37,457 nt of DNA from Ruminococcus sp. (GTDB lineage: Bacteria; Bacillota; Clostridia; Oscillospirales; Ruminococcaceae), in NCBI GenBank assembly GCA_014799785.1, contig JAAVHI010000010.1:1-37457 (forward strand), written 5' to 3'. Of this stretch, positions 30,797 through 37,457 are shown one piece after another (position 1 is the stretch's first letter; every line of letters starts with the position of its first letter). Under the pieces are notes generated by a model that was not told where the DNA came from, did not search any database, and saw only the letters and a program-made list of their open reading frames with translations. A program made the position numbers and the translations under genes.

Positions 30797-32074
30797 TCAG
30801 ATTTCAAGCACCGCGTATACGGAGCATACGCCGTCCTTTACGGTATAATCAACCTTGCCGTTGTAGTGCCCGCAGGCTGAAATAATACTTGAAATACCTA
30901 TTCCTCTTTTTTTCGGAAGATCGTCCGAGATCTCCAGATCATCAGCGCAGGTGTTTCTGCATACGATCAGAAGATTGCTGTCTTTTTCATGGATATGTAT
31001 TTCTATTTTCGGCAGTCTGAACGCTTCAAGCTCTTTGCAGCCGTTTAGAGCATTTTCGAGAAGATTTGCAAGAATAGCCACAAGATGAACGTCCTTTACA
31101 GGAAGCTCTGCGGCGGCGCTTGCTTTGCATATATACTCAATATTTGACGCGTCCGTTTTTCTCTCATATACGGAGAGGATATTGTTGATCGTGCGGTTGC
31201 TGCAATACTGCTTTACAGCAGCTTCGGACAGCTCGTCGTCCCAATCGTTAAGATAGCGCAGTGCTCCCTCGACGTCCCCCGATTTTAAAAGCTCCGATGT
31301 GTTGGACACATAATGCCGCATATCATGTCGGAGCTTGCGGTTATTTTCCTCCGACTGCATAAGGCGGTCTATCTGCTCGGAGAGGAATTTCGTGTTCTGC
31401 TCCATAAGGCTTGCTTCGGCGTTTCTGTCCATATATGAAATTGTGCGGAAAACCGCAAGAAATGTTGTAATTCCCTGAATAAAAAAAGCAAATAGCACAG
31501 GAGTATAAGAAGCAGGCAGCAGCCATACTTTGTTTGCTATCATAGCCTGTGTAATGTAGATCAGCGTGAAAAGCGCAGAAATAACGCTAAGATACCACCA
31601 TTCACTGTTTTGCCGCACCTTGACGGTGCGCAGCTTCGGGTCTATATATTTGAAATACAGTATAAACGAAACAAGCTGGATAACGTTCCTGATAATTATA
31701 GCTAATATCTGATAGGGCTCGCTGTCAGGTTCATAGACAATTGACGATAAAATGAAGCCGCTCTGTAATATCATAAAAAAGAAATTATAATACGTTACTA
31801 CAATGAAAACTTTTTTCGGCACAGGGTCGGAGCAGACCTTAAAGAATACAACCAGCAAAACGATCATTGCAGCAACGGTCAGTATCGGCGCACCCATGCT
31901 CATTCCCACAGTGTACATCAATATGTAGCCTGTTATAAGCAGGACAGCCATACAGACAGACCAGATCGCCGTCATTTTTTTGCTGGGATATATCGGTTCC
32001 CCAAGCTTTGACATAAAGAGAATATGCCAGAAAAATATTGTAAAAAGTCCTATAAGCGCTGTTCTTTCGGTCAT
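30797..32074 (-). CDS. GHKL (AgrC-like) sensor histidine kinase, orphan
   Basis: This 425-residue protein has about six membrane helices (residues 1-215) and a GHKL kinase core. The phosphoacceptor region is LRHDMRHYVSN with His250. The ATPase domain shows NLLENALNGC and the G box KKRGIGISSI. This class usually senses peptides or lipids and pairs with a LytTR response regulator. None is adjacent, so the kinase is an orphan. GGAGG is 10 bases before the ATG. A minimal ATG-GGC-GAA-TGA frame overlaps the start but sits only 2 bases from the ribosome site, so I give it no weight. Confidence 0.93.
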   Translation of the reverse strand: MTERTALIGLFTIFFWHILFMSKLGEPIYPSKKMTAIWSVCMAVLLITGYILMYTVGMSMGAPILTVAAMIVLLVVFFKVCSDPVPKKVFIVVTYYNFFFMILQSGFILSSIVYEPDSEPYQILAIIIRNVIQLVSFILYFKYIDPKLRTVKVRQNSEWWYLSVISALFTLIYITQAMIANKVWLLPASYTPVLFAFFIQGITTFLAVFRTISYMDRNAEASLMEQNTKFLSEQIDRLMQSEENNRKLRHDMRHYVSNTSELLKSGDVEGALRYLNDWDDELSEAAVKQYCSNRTINNILSVYERKTDASNIEYICKASAAAELPVKDVHLVAILANLLENALNGCKELEAFRLPKIEIHIHEKDSNLLIVCRNTCADDLEISDDLPKKRGIGISSIISACGHYNGKVDYTVKDGVCSVYAVLEI

Positions 32075-32130
32075 TCGCCCATGACCTCCTTTTTTTCGGG
32101 TTCAAAATATTCAAATCAGCATTACTATTA

Positions 32131-32159
32131 ATTATATCATTTTAATTAACTTTTTTCAA
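32131..32159 (-). promoter_or_regulatory. Promoter of the GHKL kinase gene
   Basis: On the minus strand TTGAAA (plus 32154-32159) and TATAAT (plus 32131-32136) are 17 bases apart, with the start codon about 55 bases on. Confidence 0.85.
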
Positions 32160-32236
32160 TCGTTTGAAAATAATTTTGCTGAAATTGGTCGTTTTTACCT
32201 ATTTCCTGTTCTGCATACACACCGCAGCAGGACAAT

Positions 32237-32279
32237 ACAAAAACTGCCGGTCACTTAATTTTAAGTGCCGGCAGTTTTT
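32237..32279. terminator. Strong bidirectional-type hairpin
   Basis: Stem 32243-32250/32068-equivalent partner 32268-32275 continues inward with CACTTAA/TTAAGTG (32252-32258/32261-32267), with one unpaired base. A residues precede it and T residues follow, so it can end transcripts from either side. It lies about 250 bases downstream of the cell-wall-binding gene. Confidence 0.8.
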
Positions 32280-32331
32280 GATCCGCTGTATTTGTCTTTA
32301 TAACGATATTTTTGCAAAAACTTCTATATCG

Positions 32332-32445
32332 CTGCCTAAAGGCAGAGTCTTTGCCCTTTCCGTTAGCAACTTTGTCAAAAAGAGTTACAAGCTACACGGA
32401 AATAAAAATGTTCTGTATCGCTGCCTGTCAAAAGGCTGAGCCTTT
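32332..32445. repeat. Degenerate short-loop hairpins in a 459-base intergenic region
   Basis: TATCGCTGCCT occurs at about 32327 and, with one variation in the following bases, at about 32416. Small hairpins follow each: CTGCC-TAAA-GGCAG at 32332-32345 and AAAGGC-TGA-GCCTTT at 32431-32445. No gene with a ribosome site is visible between 32075 and 32533. It looks like a weak, older relative of the cascades at 12-249 and 20503-20621. Confidence 0.5.
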
Positions 32446-32533
32446 ACAATTATTGGCGCACTGTGTCAATAAGGGTAATATTCTCCCATGGGTAACAATC
32501 CTTCTGCCTAAATGTCAGCCGTTTTTATTTTGA

Positions 32534-33526
32534 TCAGTCAAGCATCATCAGCGGGCCGCCCGTGTATGGGTACTTTTCTTTCAGCTCCGCAAAATATCTG
32601 CCGTATCCGCTGTAAAGCAGGTCAGCGCGGAAAGTCTTTTCGTCGATAAGAGCGATCTGATCCGCGTCGGTATTATAGGCGATCTTCATGGAGGTATCGC
32701 CGACACTCACCGTAATATTGTAAACTATTTCTGGCAAGGACGAATAACCGATAACCTCACTGTCCGCAGGAAAAAAGCCTCTGCAAAAATCATTTATATA
32801 GTCCTCGTCAAATGTCTCGCTGCTGCCCTGCTCAAAGCCGCTTTCACAGTACATACACCAGAGTATCTGCCTGTCACGAGCGGGTATTTTCACCGAAGCT
32901 TCGGCTACTCCATCTTCCTCCTCGCTTATACCGTAGTACAGCTTCTTTTCCGCGGTATCGAAGCCGTTGTGAATTTCGCCTGTATACCTTACGGAAAAAT
33001 CCTTGGGTGCAACTCCGTCTTTCGATACGCGGTACGTCCACCTGCCATTTTCGTCAAAGGTGTAAAAAGCGCCGCCGATCTTTGTTTTTCCTGTGTCCAT
33101 ATAGCCGCTTTTGATGTTGAAATGATACCAGTAACCCTTTATTTTGTGCCAGCCGTAAGCCCGCTCGCCGTTTATGTAGTAACGCTTTCCCACGGAATTT
33201 TTGGTAAAGCCCGATACACGCTTACCGATTGTGCCGTCTTTAAATTCCACCATCAAAAAGTTCGGAGCAACGCTGTATTCGTCCGAGAAATTCGCGTACA
33301 TACGTCCGTTAAGCTTATTTTTGTCTTTGTCGGCGTAAAAAACGTGACCTATTGACGGGTCGTCCTTGTCCTGTTCCTCCACCCTATAGACCTGAACAAT
33401 CCCGCTTTTGTCAACGACTGTCTCCCAGTCGTCAGCATATCCCGCGCATACCGTGCAGGAAAGTACCGTCACCGCCGAAACTGCAGCGGCAGCAAATGCG
33501 ATAATTCTTTTAAAATTTTTAAGCAT
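32534..33526 (-). CDS. Secreted protein with cell-wall-binding-type repeats
   Basis: This 330-residue protein has a signal peptide (about residues 1-31, ending near VCAGYA). Around residues 110-175 lie aromatic/glycine repeats of the choline-binding or cell-wall-binding type, such as GKRYYINGERAYGW, IKGYWYHFNIKSGYMDTG and IGGAFYTFDENGRW. The last half is beta-rich, acidic and unrecognised. GGAGGG stands about 8 bases before the ATG. The neighbouring class B PBP gene lies just upstream on the same strand. A role at the cell wall surface is likely, the activity unknown. Confidence 0.85.
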   Translation of the reverse strand: MLKNFKRIIAFAAAAVSAVTVLSCTVCAGYADDWETVVDKSGIVQVYRVEEQDKDDPSIGHVFYADKDKNKLNGRMYANFSDEYSVAPNFLMVEFKDGTIGKRVSGFTKNSVGKRYYINGERAYGWHKIKGYWYHFNIKSGYMDTGKTKIGGAFYTFDENGRWTYRVSKDGVAPKDFSVRYTGEIHNGFDTAEKKLYYGISEEEDGVAEASVKIPARDRQILWCMYCESGFEQGSSETFDEDYINDFCRGFFPADSEVIGYSSLPEIVYNITVSVGDTSMKIAYNTDADQIALIDEKTFRADLLYSGYGRYFAELKEKYPYTGGPLMMLD

Positions 33527-33610
33527 AAAGCTATCCCTCCAAAAGTTTTCTATAATGAATACAATTCAGAGCGCCGAAATTTTTCATCTGCAGAAAAAAT
33601 TTTACATCAC

Positions 33611-33646
33611 AAAGTCAGCACGGAAAGCTATTTCTGCGCTGACTTT
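33611..33646 (-). terminator. Inverted repeat overlapping the PBP stop codon
   Basis: A perfect 9-base stem pairs 33611-33619 with 33638-33646 and includes the last codons of the PBP gene. On the minus strand only short T runs follow. Confidence 0.5.
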
Positions 33647-35238
33647 GCCGACTTTTCATAAGCAATTGTCTCGTTGGCTATCTGCTTAAATATAGGTCCG
33701 CAGGTTACGTTTCCGGACACGCCGCCCTCGGATATGACCGTTACCGCATAGCGCGGGTTATAGGTCGGGAAATATCCCGTAAACCAGCAGTTCAGAACCT
33801 CATTGCCATCCTCGTCGAAGCGTCCCGTCTGGGCGGTAGAAGTCTTTCCCGCGGCAAGGGTGTTTTCGGGATTGGACATTGAGTTGTCCGCACGCACGGT
33901 ATAGTACATAAACCTTTTCAGATGCTTTACCGTTTCATAGGACAGCACACGCTTTCCCGCAGTCACACCGCTGTACTCAACAGTGCCGTCGTCTGCGCGT
34001 ATACCCTTTATCAGGGACGGCTGAGTCATTACTCCTCCGTTTGCGATAGCGGCGGTCATACGGCAAATCTGCATGGGTGTAGCGGTAAGCTTTCCCTGAC
34101 CGAAGGACATATTCGCTCTCTCGGCGGCAACCGCTATATCTCGGACGGTCTGGAGCGTCCCCGAAGCGGAGACAATATCGCCGCAGATAGGTATTTCTTC
34201 ACCGAAGCCCAGCGTTTGGGCGGTCTGGATATAGTCCTCCTTGTCAAGATATTCACTCAGCGCGATAAAATAGGTGTTGCAGGACTTTACCATAGCAGTC
34301 TCCATATCGATCTCGCCGTGACCGCCCCATTTGTGGCAGTTGAATATCTGTCCGTTTACGTTTACCGAGCCTGTGCAGATATAGCTGTATTCGGGACTTA
34401 TCCCCTGCTCCAAAGCCGCCGCCGCGGTAACAAGCTTGAAGATCGAACCCACGCTGTACGCCGACATTGCACGGTTCACAAAGGGAGAATCGGGGTCGTC
34501 CATATAGGCGGCAACGTTTGAGGTGTTAAAGTCGGGACGGCTTACCGAGGCTTTTATCTCACCCGTGCGCGGGTCCATGACTACGATCGCGCCCATGGTA
34601 AGACCGTTTTCGTCGGCGGCGTTTTCACATATCTGCTGAATATTTTTGTCAAGAGTGGTGACTACGCCGCACTGCAGTTCCTCGGCAAATTCCGCCTGAC
34701 TTCCCAGACCGTTCAGAACCTCTCCCACAGCGTCGATGTGGAGCGTGACCGAATTGTTGGAGCAGTTGCTCCGCAGAAAATCATCATAAGCCTTTTCAAT
34801 GCCGCACATACCCACTCCGTCGGAGGTGTAACCGATAATATGGGGAGCAAGCTGGTCGCTGTCGGTACGCACAGCCGAGCGGAAAATTATGTTTTCCCCC
34901 TCAAATTCCGCGGCCCTTTCATCAACGCGGCACAGGAACGGAAGATTTTTGTCTATCCCCTCGTAGTAGCGGTCCATGTCCAGCAGATAGGGAATTATCC
35001 TTATTGAGCTGATATGATTGGGAATTATGACCGCCTCGTATTTTTCCGAGCAGTTCACCAGCGGTTCAAGATTGCAGTCGTAAATGCCCGCATATTCCCC
35101 TGCGGTTTTCAGCGTGTAAGTACCTCTGCGGGCGGAGACCGCCGCTATCTCGCTGTCGTTTATAAGTACCGCAAGCCGCGCGATAAGCATAGCGGATACT
35201 GCCACGGAAATTATGGGAACAAAAATTGTACGCTTCAA
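33628..35238 (-). CDS. Class B penicillin-binding protein (transpeptidase)
   Basis: This 536-residue protein has one N-terminal membrane helix and a periplasm-side transpeptidase that crosslinks peptidoglycan. Numbered from the upstream GTG (3 residues longer), the active site is S-I-F-K (268-271), then S-C-N (322-324) and K-T-S (468-470) in AAGKTSTAQTG. The third motif is normally K-T-G, so the Ser is a variation. The N-terminal non-catalytic part is short (about 150 residues), as in PbpA or SpoVD-like proteins; no PASTA domain is seen. TTG 35238 is preferred over GTG 35247 because GAGGTG overlaps the GTG but stands 6 bases from the TTG. Partner glycosyltransferase genes are not in the window. 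Confidence 0.93.
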   Translation of the reverse strand: MKRTIFVPIISVAVSAMLIARLAVLINDSEIAAVSARRGTYTLKTAGEYAGIYDCNLEPLVNCSEKYEAVIIPNHISSIRIIPYLLDMDRYYEGIDKNLPFLCRVDERAAEFEGENIIFRSAVRTDSDQLAPHIIGYTSDGVGMCGIEKAYDDFLRSNCSNNSVTLHIDAVGEVLNGLGSQAEFAEELQCGVVTTLDKNIQQICENAADENGLTMGAIVVMDPRTGEIKASVSRPDFNTSNVAAYMDDPDSPFVNRAMSAYSVGSIFKLVTAAAALEQGISPEYSYICTGSVNVNGQIFNCHKWGGHGEIDMETAMVKSCNTYFIALSEYLDKEDYIQTAQTLGFGEEIPICGDIVSASGTLQTVRDIAVAAERANMSFGQGKLTATPMQICRMTAAIANGGVMTQPSLIKGIRADDGTVEYSGVTAGKRVLSYETVKHLKRFMYYTVRADNSMSNPENTLAAGKTSTAQTGRFDEDGNEVLNCWFTGYFPTYNPRYAVTVISEGGVSGNVTCGPIFKQIANETIAYEKSAKSAQK

Positions 35239-35249
35239 ACAAAACACCT

Positions 35250-35274
35250 CGCGAATAGTATTGACACATTCGCG
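35250..35274. other. Hairpin abutting the PBP ribosome binding site
   Basis: CGCGAAT (35250-35256) pairs with ATTCGCG (35268-35274). It lies between the GyrI-like gene stop and the PBP start and touches the GAGG site, so it might terminate the upstream transcript or affect translation of the PBP. Confidence 0.5.
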
Positions 35275-35289
35275 GGGCGTTATGCGAGT

Positions 35290-35793
35290 CTAATCTGCGT
35301 AATAGCAGTAGTCCATAATAATATTGCCTTTATCGTCGGGAGCTGTATAGCGGGGACACAGACAGTTTTCAAACGACCATACACCGCCGTCGCTGTCTTT
35401 CCACAGCGTTATCCCCTGCTTTTGCAGTTCGGCTTTGCAGCCGCTTGTGTCGTGCACCTCGTCCTCCTTGCCGTATATCCAGCAGGTACCCATACCCATA
35501 GCGGGAAAGTCCACACATTCAAATCCGTCGGGAACGGCTGTATCGGCGGGAGTGAACATACCTATCCAATACTCGAAAGGCTTGTCTGGACAGCGGCGTT
35601 CAAGTCCCACATATCCTCCGCCGTTTTCCCATATTTTGAGAATTGAGTCCGTTCCGCCCATTGTTTCCTCGATTTTATCAAACCAGCCGTTTGCGAACCA
35701 TTCGCCCCACCAGCCTCCGAAATCGGGGTACTTCTTTCCGATAAACCGCATTGCGGGGACTTCTTCTCTGAACGTTTTGATAATTTCAGCCAT
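35290..35793 (-). CDS. GyrI-like small-molecule-binding protein
   Basis: This 167-residue protein resembles the GyrI-like/AraC effector-binding fold, rich in Trp, Gly and Tyr (GGWWGEWFANGWFDKIEE, GGYVGLERR, YWIGMFTPADT, MGTCWIYGKE). Such domains bind small hydrophobic or cationic molecules. AAAGGAA lies about 7 bases before the ATG. It starts 2 bases after the AraC regulator gene ends, and that regulator carries the same type of domain. A role in binding or breaking down the inducer is plausible. Confidence 0.88.
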   Translation of the reverse strand: MAEIIKTFREEVPAMRFIGKKYPDFGGWWGEWFANGWFDKIEETMGGTDSILKIWENGGGYVGLERRCPDKPFEYWIGMFTPADTAVPDGFECVDFPAMGMGTCWIYGKEDEVHDTSGCKAELQKQGITLWKDSDGGVWSFENCLCPRYTAPDDKGNIIMDYCYYAD

Positions 35794-35795
35794 AT

Positions 35796-36620
35796 TTAGT
35801 TCCTTTCCAGCGGAACATATATCCGCTCCGAATATTTCCTGCTCGTTTCCACATAGCTTTCCATTTCAAAACCGTCTCCCCGTCGGTAGCCGCTGTTGGG
35901 AAGCCACTCGCCGTATATCCAGTACCATGTGCGGCGGATAACGCTGACAAACTCATGCTGTGAAGCGGGCGGCGTATCAAACACAGCGTACAGACCCTCC
36001 GCAATGTCAAGGCGCACTGTTCCCGAAATATCGCCCTTTGCTTTTTCGGCACGTATTCCGATGTAATAATCCAGTCTGCCCTTTTCGGGATTCCAGCGCA
36101 TAACGCCGAAATCCTCCGTTATTTCGCCGCCTGACAAGCGCAGGGAACGCTTTTCGGCGTTGTATTTGTTCCAGAAGCTTGCGGGCAAGTCCTCGTCGCA
36201 CGGATACGCAATAATCGCAAAGCCTTTAAGATAACTCATGGAGATATCGGGATGCAGCTCGGCTTTGTCAAACTCAAAGGGCTGAAACAGTCTGAGACTG
36301 CAATTTGCCGTTTTGAACTCCGTAGGCAGAATTTTATGCTCTTTCTTAAAAGCGCGGGTGAAATTTTCCTTGGAATTGAAGCCGTACTCAAAGGCAATAT
36401 CCGACATAGGACGGCTCTCTGTTCCGATACGGCGGACAATTTCGGAAATACGGCGTTTTCTTATGTAGTCGGCAGGTGTAAGACGGACAGCTTCACGGAA
36501 CAGCCGCAGAAAATGGAACTCGGAATAGCCTACAATTTTCGCAAGCAGCTTGTTGTCAAGCTCGTCCTTTAAATGCGCTTCGATATAGTCGATAACGCGC
36601 TGAATATGCGTCTGCTCCAT
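35796..36620 (-). CDS. AraC-family regulator with GyrI-like effector domain
   Basis: This 274-residue regulator has an AraC double helix-turn-helix at residues 1-105 (LAKIVGYSEFHFLRLFRE, then MSDIAFEYGFNSKENFTRAFKKE) and a GyrI-like effector domain at about 120-274. Rob, SoxS-like and BmrR-like multidrug regulators use the same pairing of domains. GGGAGGG precedes the ATG. An extended -10 promoter is upstream. It is cotranscribed with the stand-alone GyrI-like protein; no efflux pump is next to them. Confidence 0.94.
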   Translation of the reverse strand: MEQTHIQRVIDYIEAHLKDELDNKLLAKIVGYSEFHFLRLFREAVRLTPADYIRKRRISEIVRRIGTESRPMSDIAFEYGFNSKENFTRAFKKEHKILPTEFKTANCSLRLFQPFEFDKAELHPDISMSYLKGFAIIAYPCDEDLPASFWNKYNAEKRSLRLSGGEITEDFGVMRWNPEKGRLDYYIGIRAEKAKGDISGTVRLDIAEGLYAVFDTPPASQHEFVSVIRRTWYWIYGEWLPNSGYRRGDGFEMESYVETSRKYSERIYVPLERN

Positions 36621-36639
36621 GCTCGTCCCTCCCTATGCA

Positions 36640-36648
36640 ATTATAGCA
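36640..36648 (-). promoter_or_regulatory. Extended -10 promoter of the AraC-GyrI operon
   Basis: On the minus strand TGCTATAAT (plus 36640-36648) lies about 20 bases before the start codon. No good -35 is found at the proper distance. Confidence 0.6.
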
Positions 36649-36698
36649 TATTTACTCTTCGGAGGATTGATAAAAATTGCGGAATTTATTCAATACTA

Positions 36699-37007
36699 TT
36701 AAATTCGCCGAGAACAATCAACATGATGTAAACCGTTTAAATCTATCAGCCAGCCATAATCTAAATAATTTATTTTTCTTCCGCATATACTGCATGATAC
36801 AGGCCAGCCGACCGTTCTCCACAACGCCAACTGCTGCCATAAAATTCCTTGGCAAACCGCTGTCCATTCATAATTAGTCAGATTAAGTTCCTCGGGAATG
36901 CTCTTTATCTTTCCTGAATGAAATTCATCTACAACATTATTAAATATAACTCCGGCTTCATATTCGTTGATTTGTGATGTGGCAACTAATTCAAGAATAT
37001 CAGTCAT
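36699..37007 (-). CDS. Small protein with possible zinc site, unknown function
   Basis: This 102-residue protein has a helical N-terminal part and a C-terminal CSICG followed, 19 residues on, by HHVDC, which could bind zinc. I do not recognise a family. AAAGGAG is about 12 bases before ATG 37007, slightly long. It follows the truncated flavin-binding gene on the same strand after about 80 bases. Confidence 0.7.
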   Translation of the reverse strand: MTDILELVATSQINEYEAGVIFNNVVDEFHSGKIKSIPEELNLTNYEWTAVCQGILWQQLALWRTVGWPVSCSICGRKINYLDYGWLIDLNGLHHVDCSRRI

Positions 37008-37086
37008 ATATTTATGTTTCTCCTTTTTTTCGGCGATTTTCCTTGTCCGATTTTATTTACTTTCCAACTGATAAAAATTGCGGAAT

Positions 37087-37457
37087 TTATTCACCCGTGA
37101 AATCAATTTCAATGCGTGTCCCGTGTGAAAGCAGTATCCCGTCCGTAAGCTTTATTTGCAGGATACAGGTATTAACATCGCTGAAATCGTTGTGGCCGTT
37201 GTCTATCCATTCGGCAAAGACTTTTTTCAGATTTTCGGCAATTTCCGAATTTTCCGCTTTGCCGAAATATCCCATATTAACGCCCTCTCCGTGAGCGGTA
37301 AACCACTCTCCGGCAACTGCGACAACGGGATTTTTCTCTATCTGCTTCATTTTAGCGGAAATTCCGTAAGTGATAACATAGAACGCGCCGTTCTCGTAAT
37401 AAGCGTCTACGTTTCTGACATATGGAACGCCGTTTTCCACGGTCGCAAGAGCGATAA
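37087..37457 (-). CDS. Pyridoxamine 5'-phosphate oxidase-family protein, truncated at the window edge
   Basis: At least 123 residues are visible, and the reading frame continues beyond the right edge, so the N-terminus is missing. The sequence IALATVENGVPYVRNVDAYY followed by GAFYVITYGISAKMKQIEKNP is typical of the split-barrel flavin-binding family. The protein probably binds FMN and may reduce a small molecule. A GTG at 37440 is in frame but is the Val of ATVENG, not a start. Confidence 0.85.
   Translation of the reverse strand, partial: IALATVENGVPYVRNVDAYYENGAFYVITYGISAKMKQIEKNPVVAVAGEWFTAHGEGVNMGYFGKAENSEIAENLKKVFAEWIDNGHNDFSDVNTCILQIKLTDGILLSHGTRIEIDFTGE

Noticed and set aside
32164..32439. 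Plus-strand open frame before the cell-wall-binding gene
   Set aside because: It spans a strong terminator and degenerate hairpins and lacks a ribosome site.

Overview
The window looks like part of the chromosome of a low-to-moderate GC Gram-positive anaerobe, most likely a Ruminococcus-like member of the Oscillospiraceae/Clostridia. This is an inference from gene content and style: strong AGGAGG ribosome binding sites, consensus sigma-A promoters, lipoprotein SGNH/CE2-type esterases with Thr/Glu-rich linkers, FucO, FabV, SpmA/SpmB without a large sporulation locus, a GHKL kinase, and PadR-DUF1700-DUF4097-PspC genes. No phage, transposase or CRISPR genes are visible.

Layout. 1-2853: a cascade of short-loop hairpins, then two secreted SGNH hydrolase lipoproteins. 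3078-6968: a FucO-like alcohol dehydrogenase and a flavodoxin-domain protein with a long Ala/Pro repeat region. 7043-10372: a minus-strand operon (small Cro/CI-type regulator, PepV-like dipeptidase, U32-like protein), then a second paralogous regulator diverging from an 80-residue gene, with clear palindromic operators. 10364-11542: FabV enoyl reductase. 11697-15698: an envelope-type island of small membrane proteins, an amphipathic repeat protein, an OmpR/PhoB-type two-component system and two more membrane proteins; two promoters inside it carry direct repeats of 11-bp period at identical distance from the -10. 15877-17201: tRNA-Lys and spmA-spmB. 17503-19034: AbrB-type regulator and HD-GYP phosphodiesterase. 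19222-22370: leuC-leuD-leuB. 22431-25784: a membrane protein, an ABC-F ATPase, and an ASCH-like protein. 25984-28873: lipoprotein followed by PadR-DUF1700-DUF4097-PspC. 29114-32074: an orphan chemoreceptor and an orphan GHKL kinase. 32534-37457: secreted cell-wall-binding-repeat protein, class B PBP, GyrI-like protein with AraC regulator, a small Cys-containing protein, and a truncated flavin-binding protein at the right edge.

The most interesting candidate for an undescribed system is 11697-15698. Three copies of a Gly-Met-Cys membrane module, a 38-residue single-span peptide and a hendecad-repeat protein sit around a two-component system, and shared promoter architecture ties them to it. 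The second is the pair of tiny paralogous repressors (9385-9600, 9750-9962), each with its own three-half-site operator set. The third is the series of short-loop hairpin cascades at 12-249, 20503-20621 and, more weakly, 32332-32445. All functions are inferred from reading the sequence; no database search was possible.
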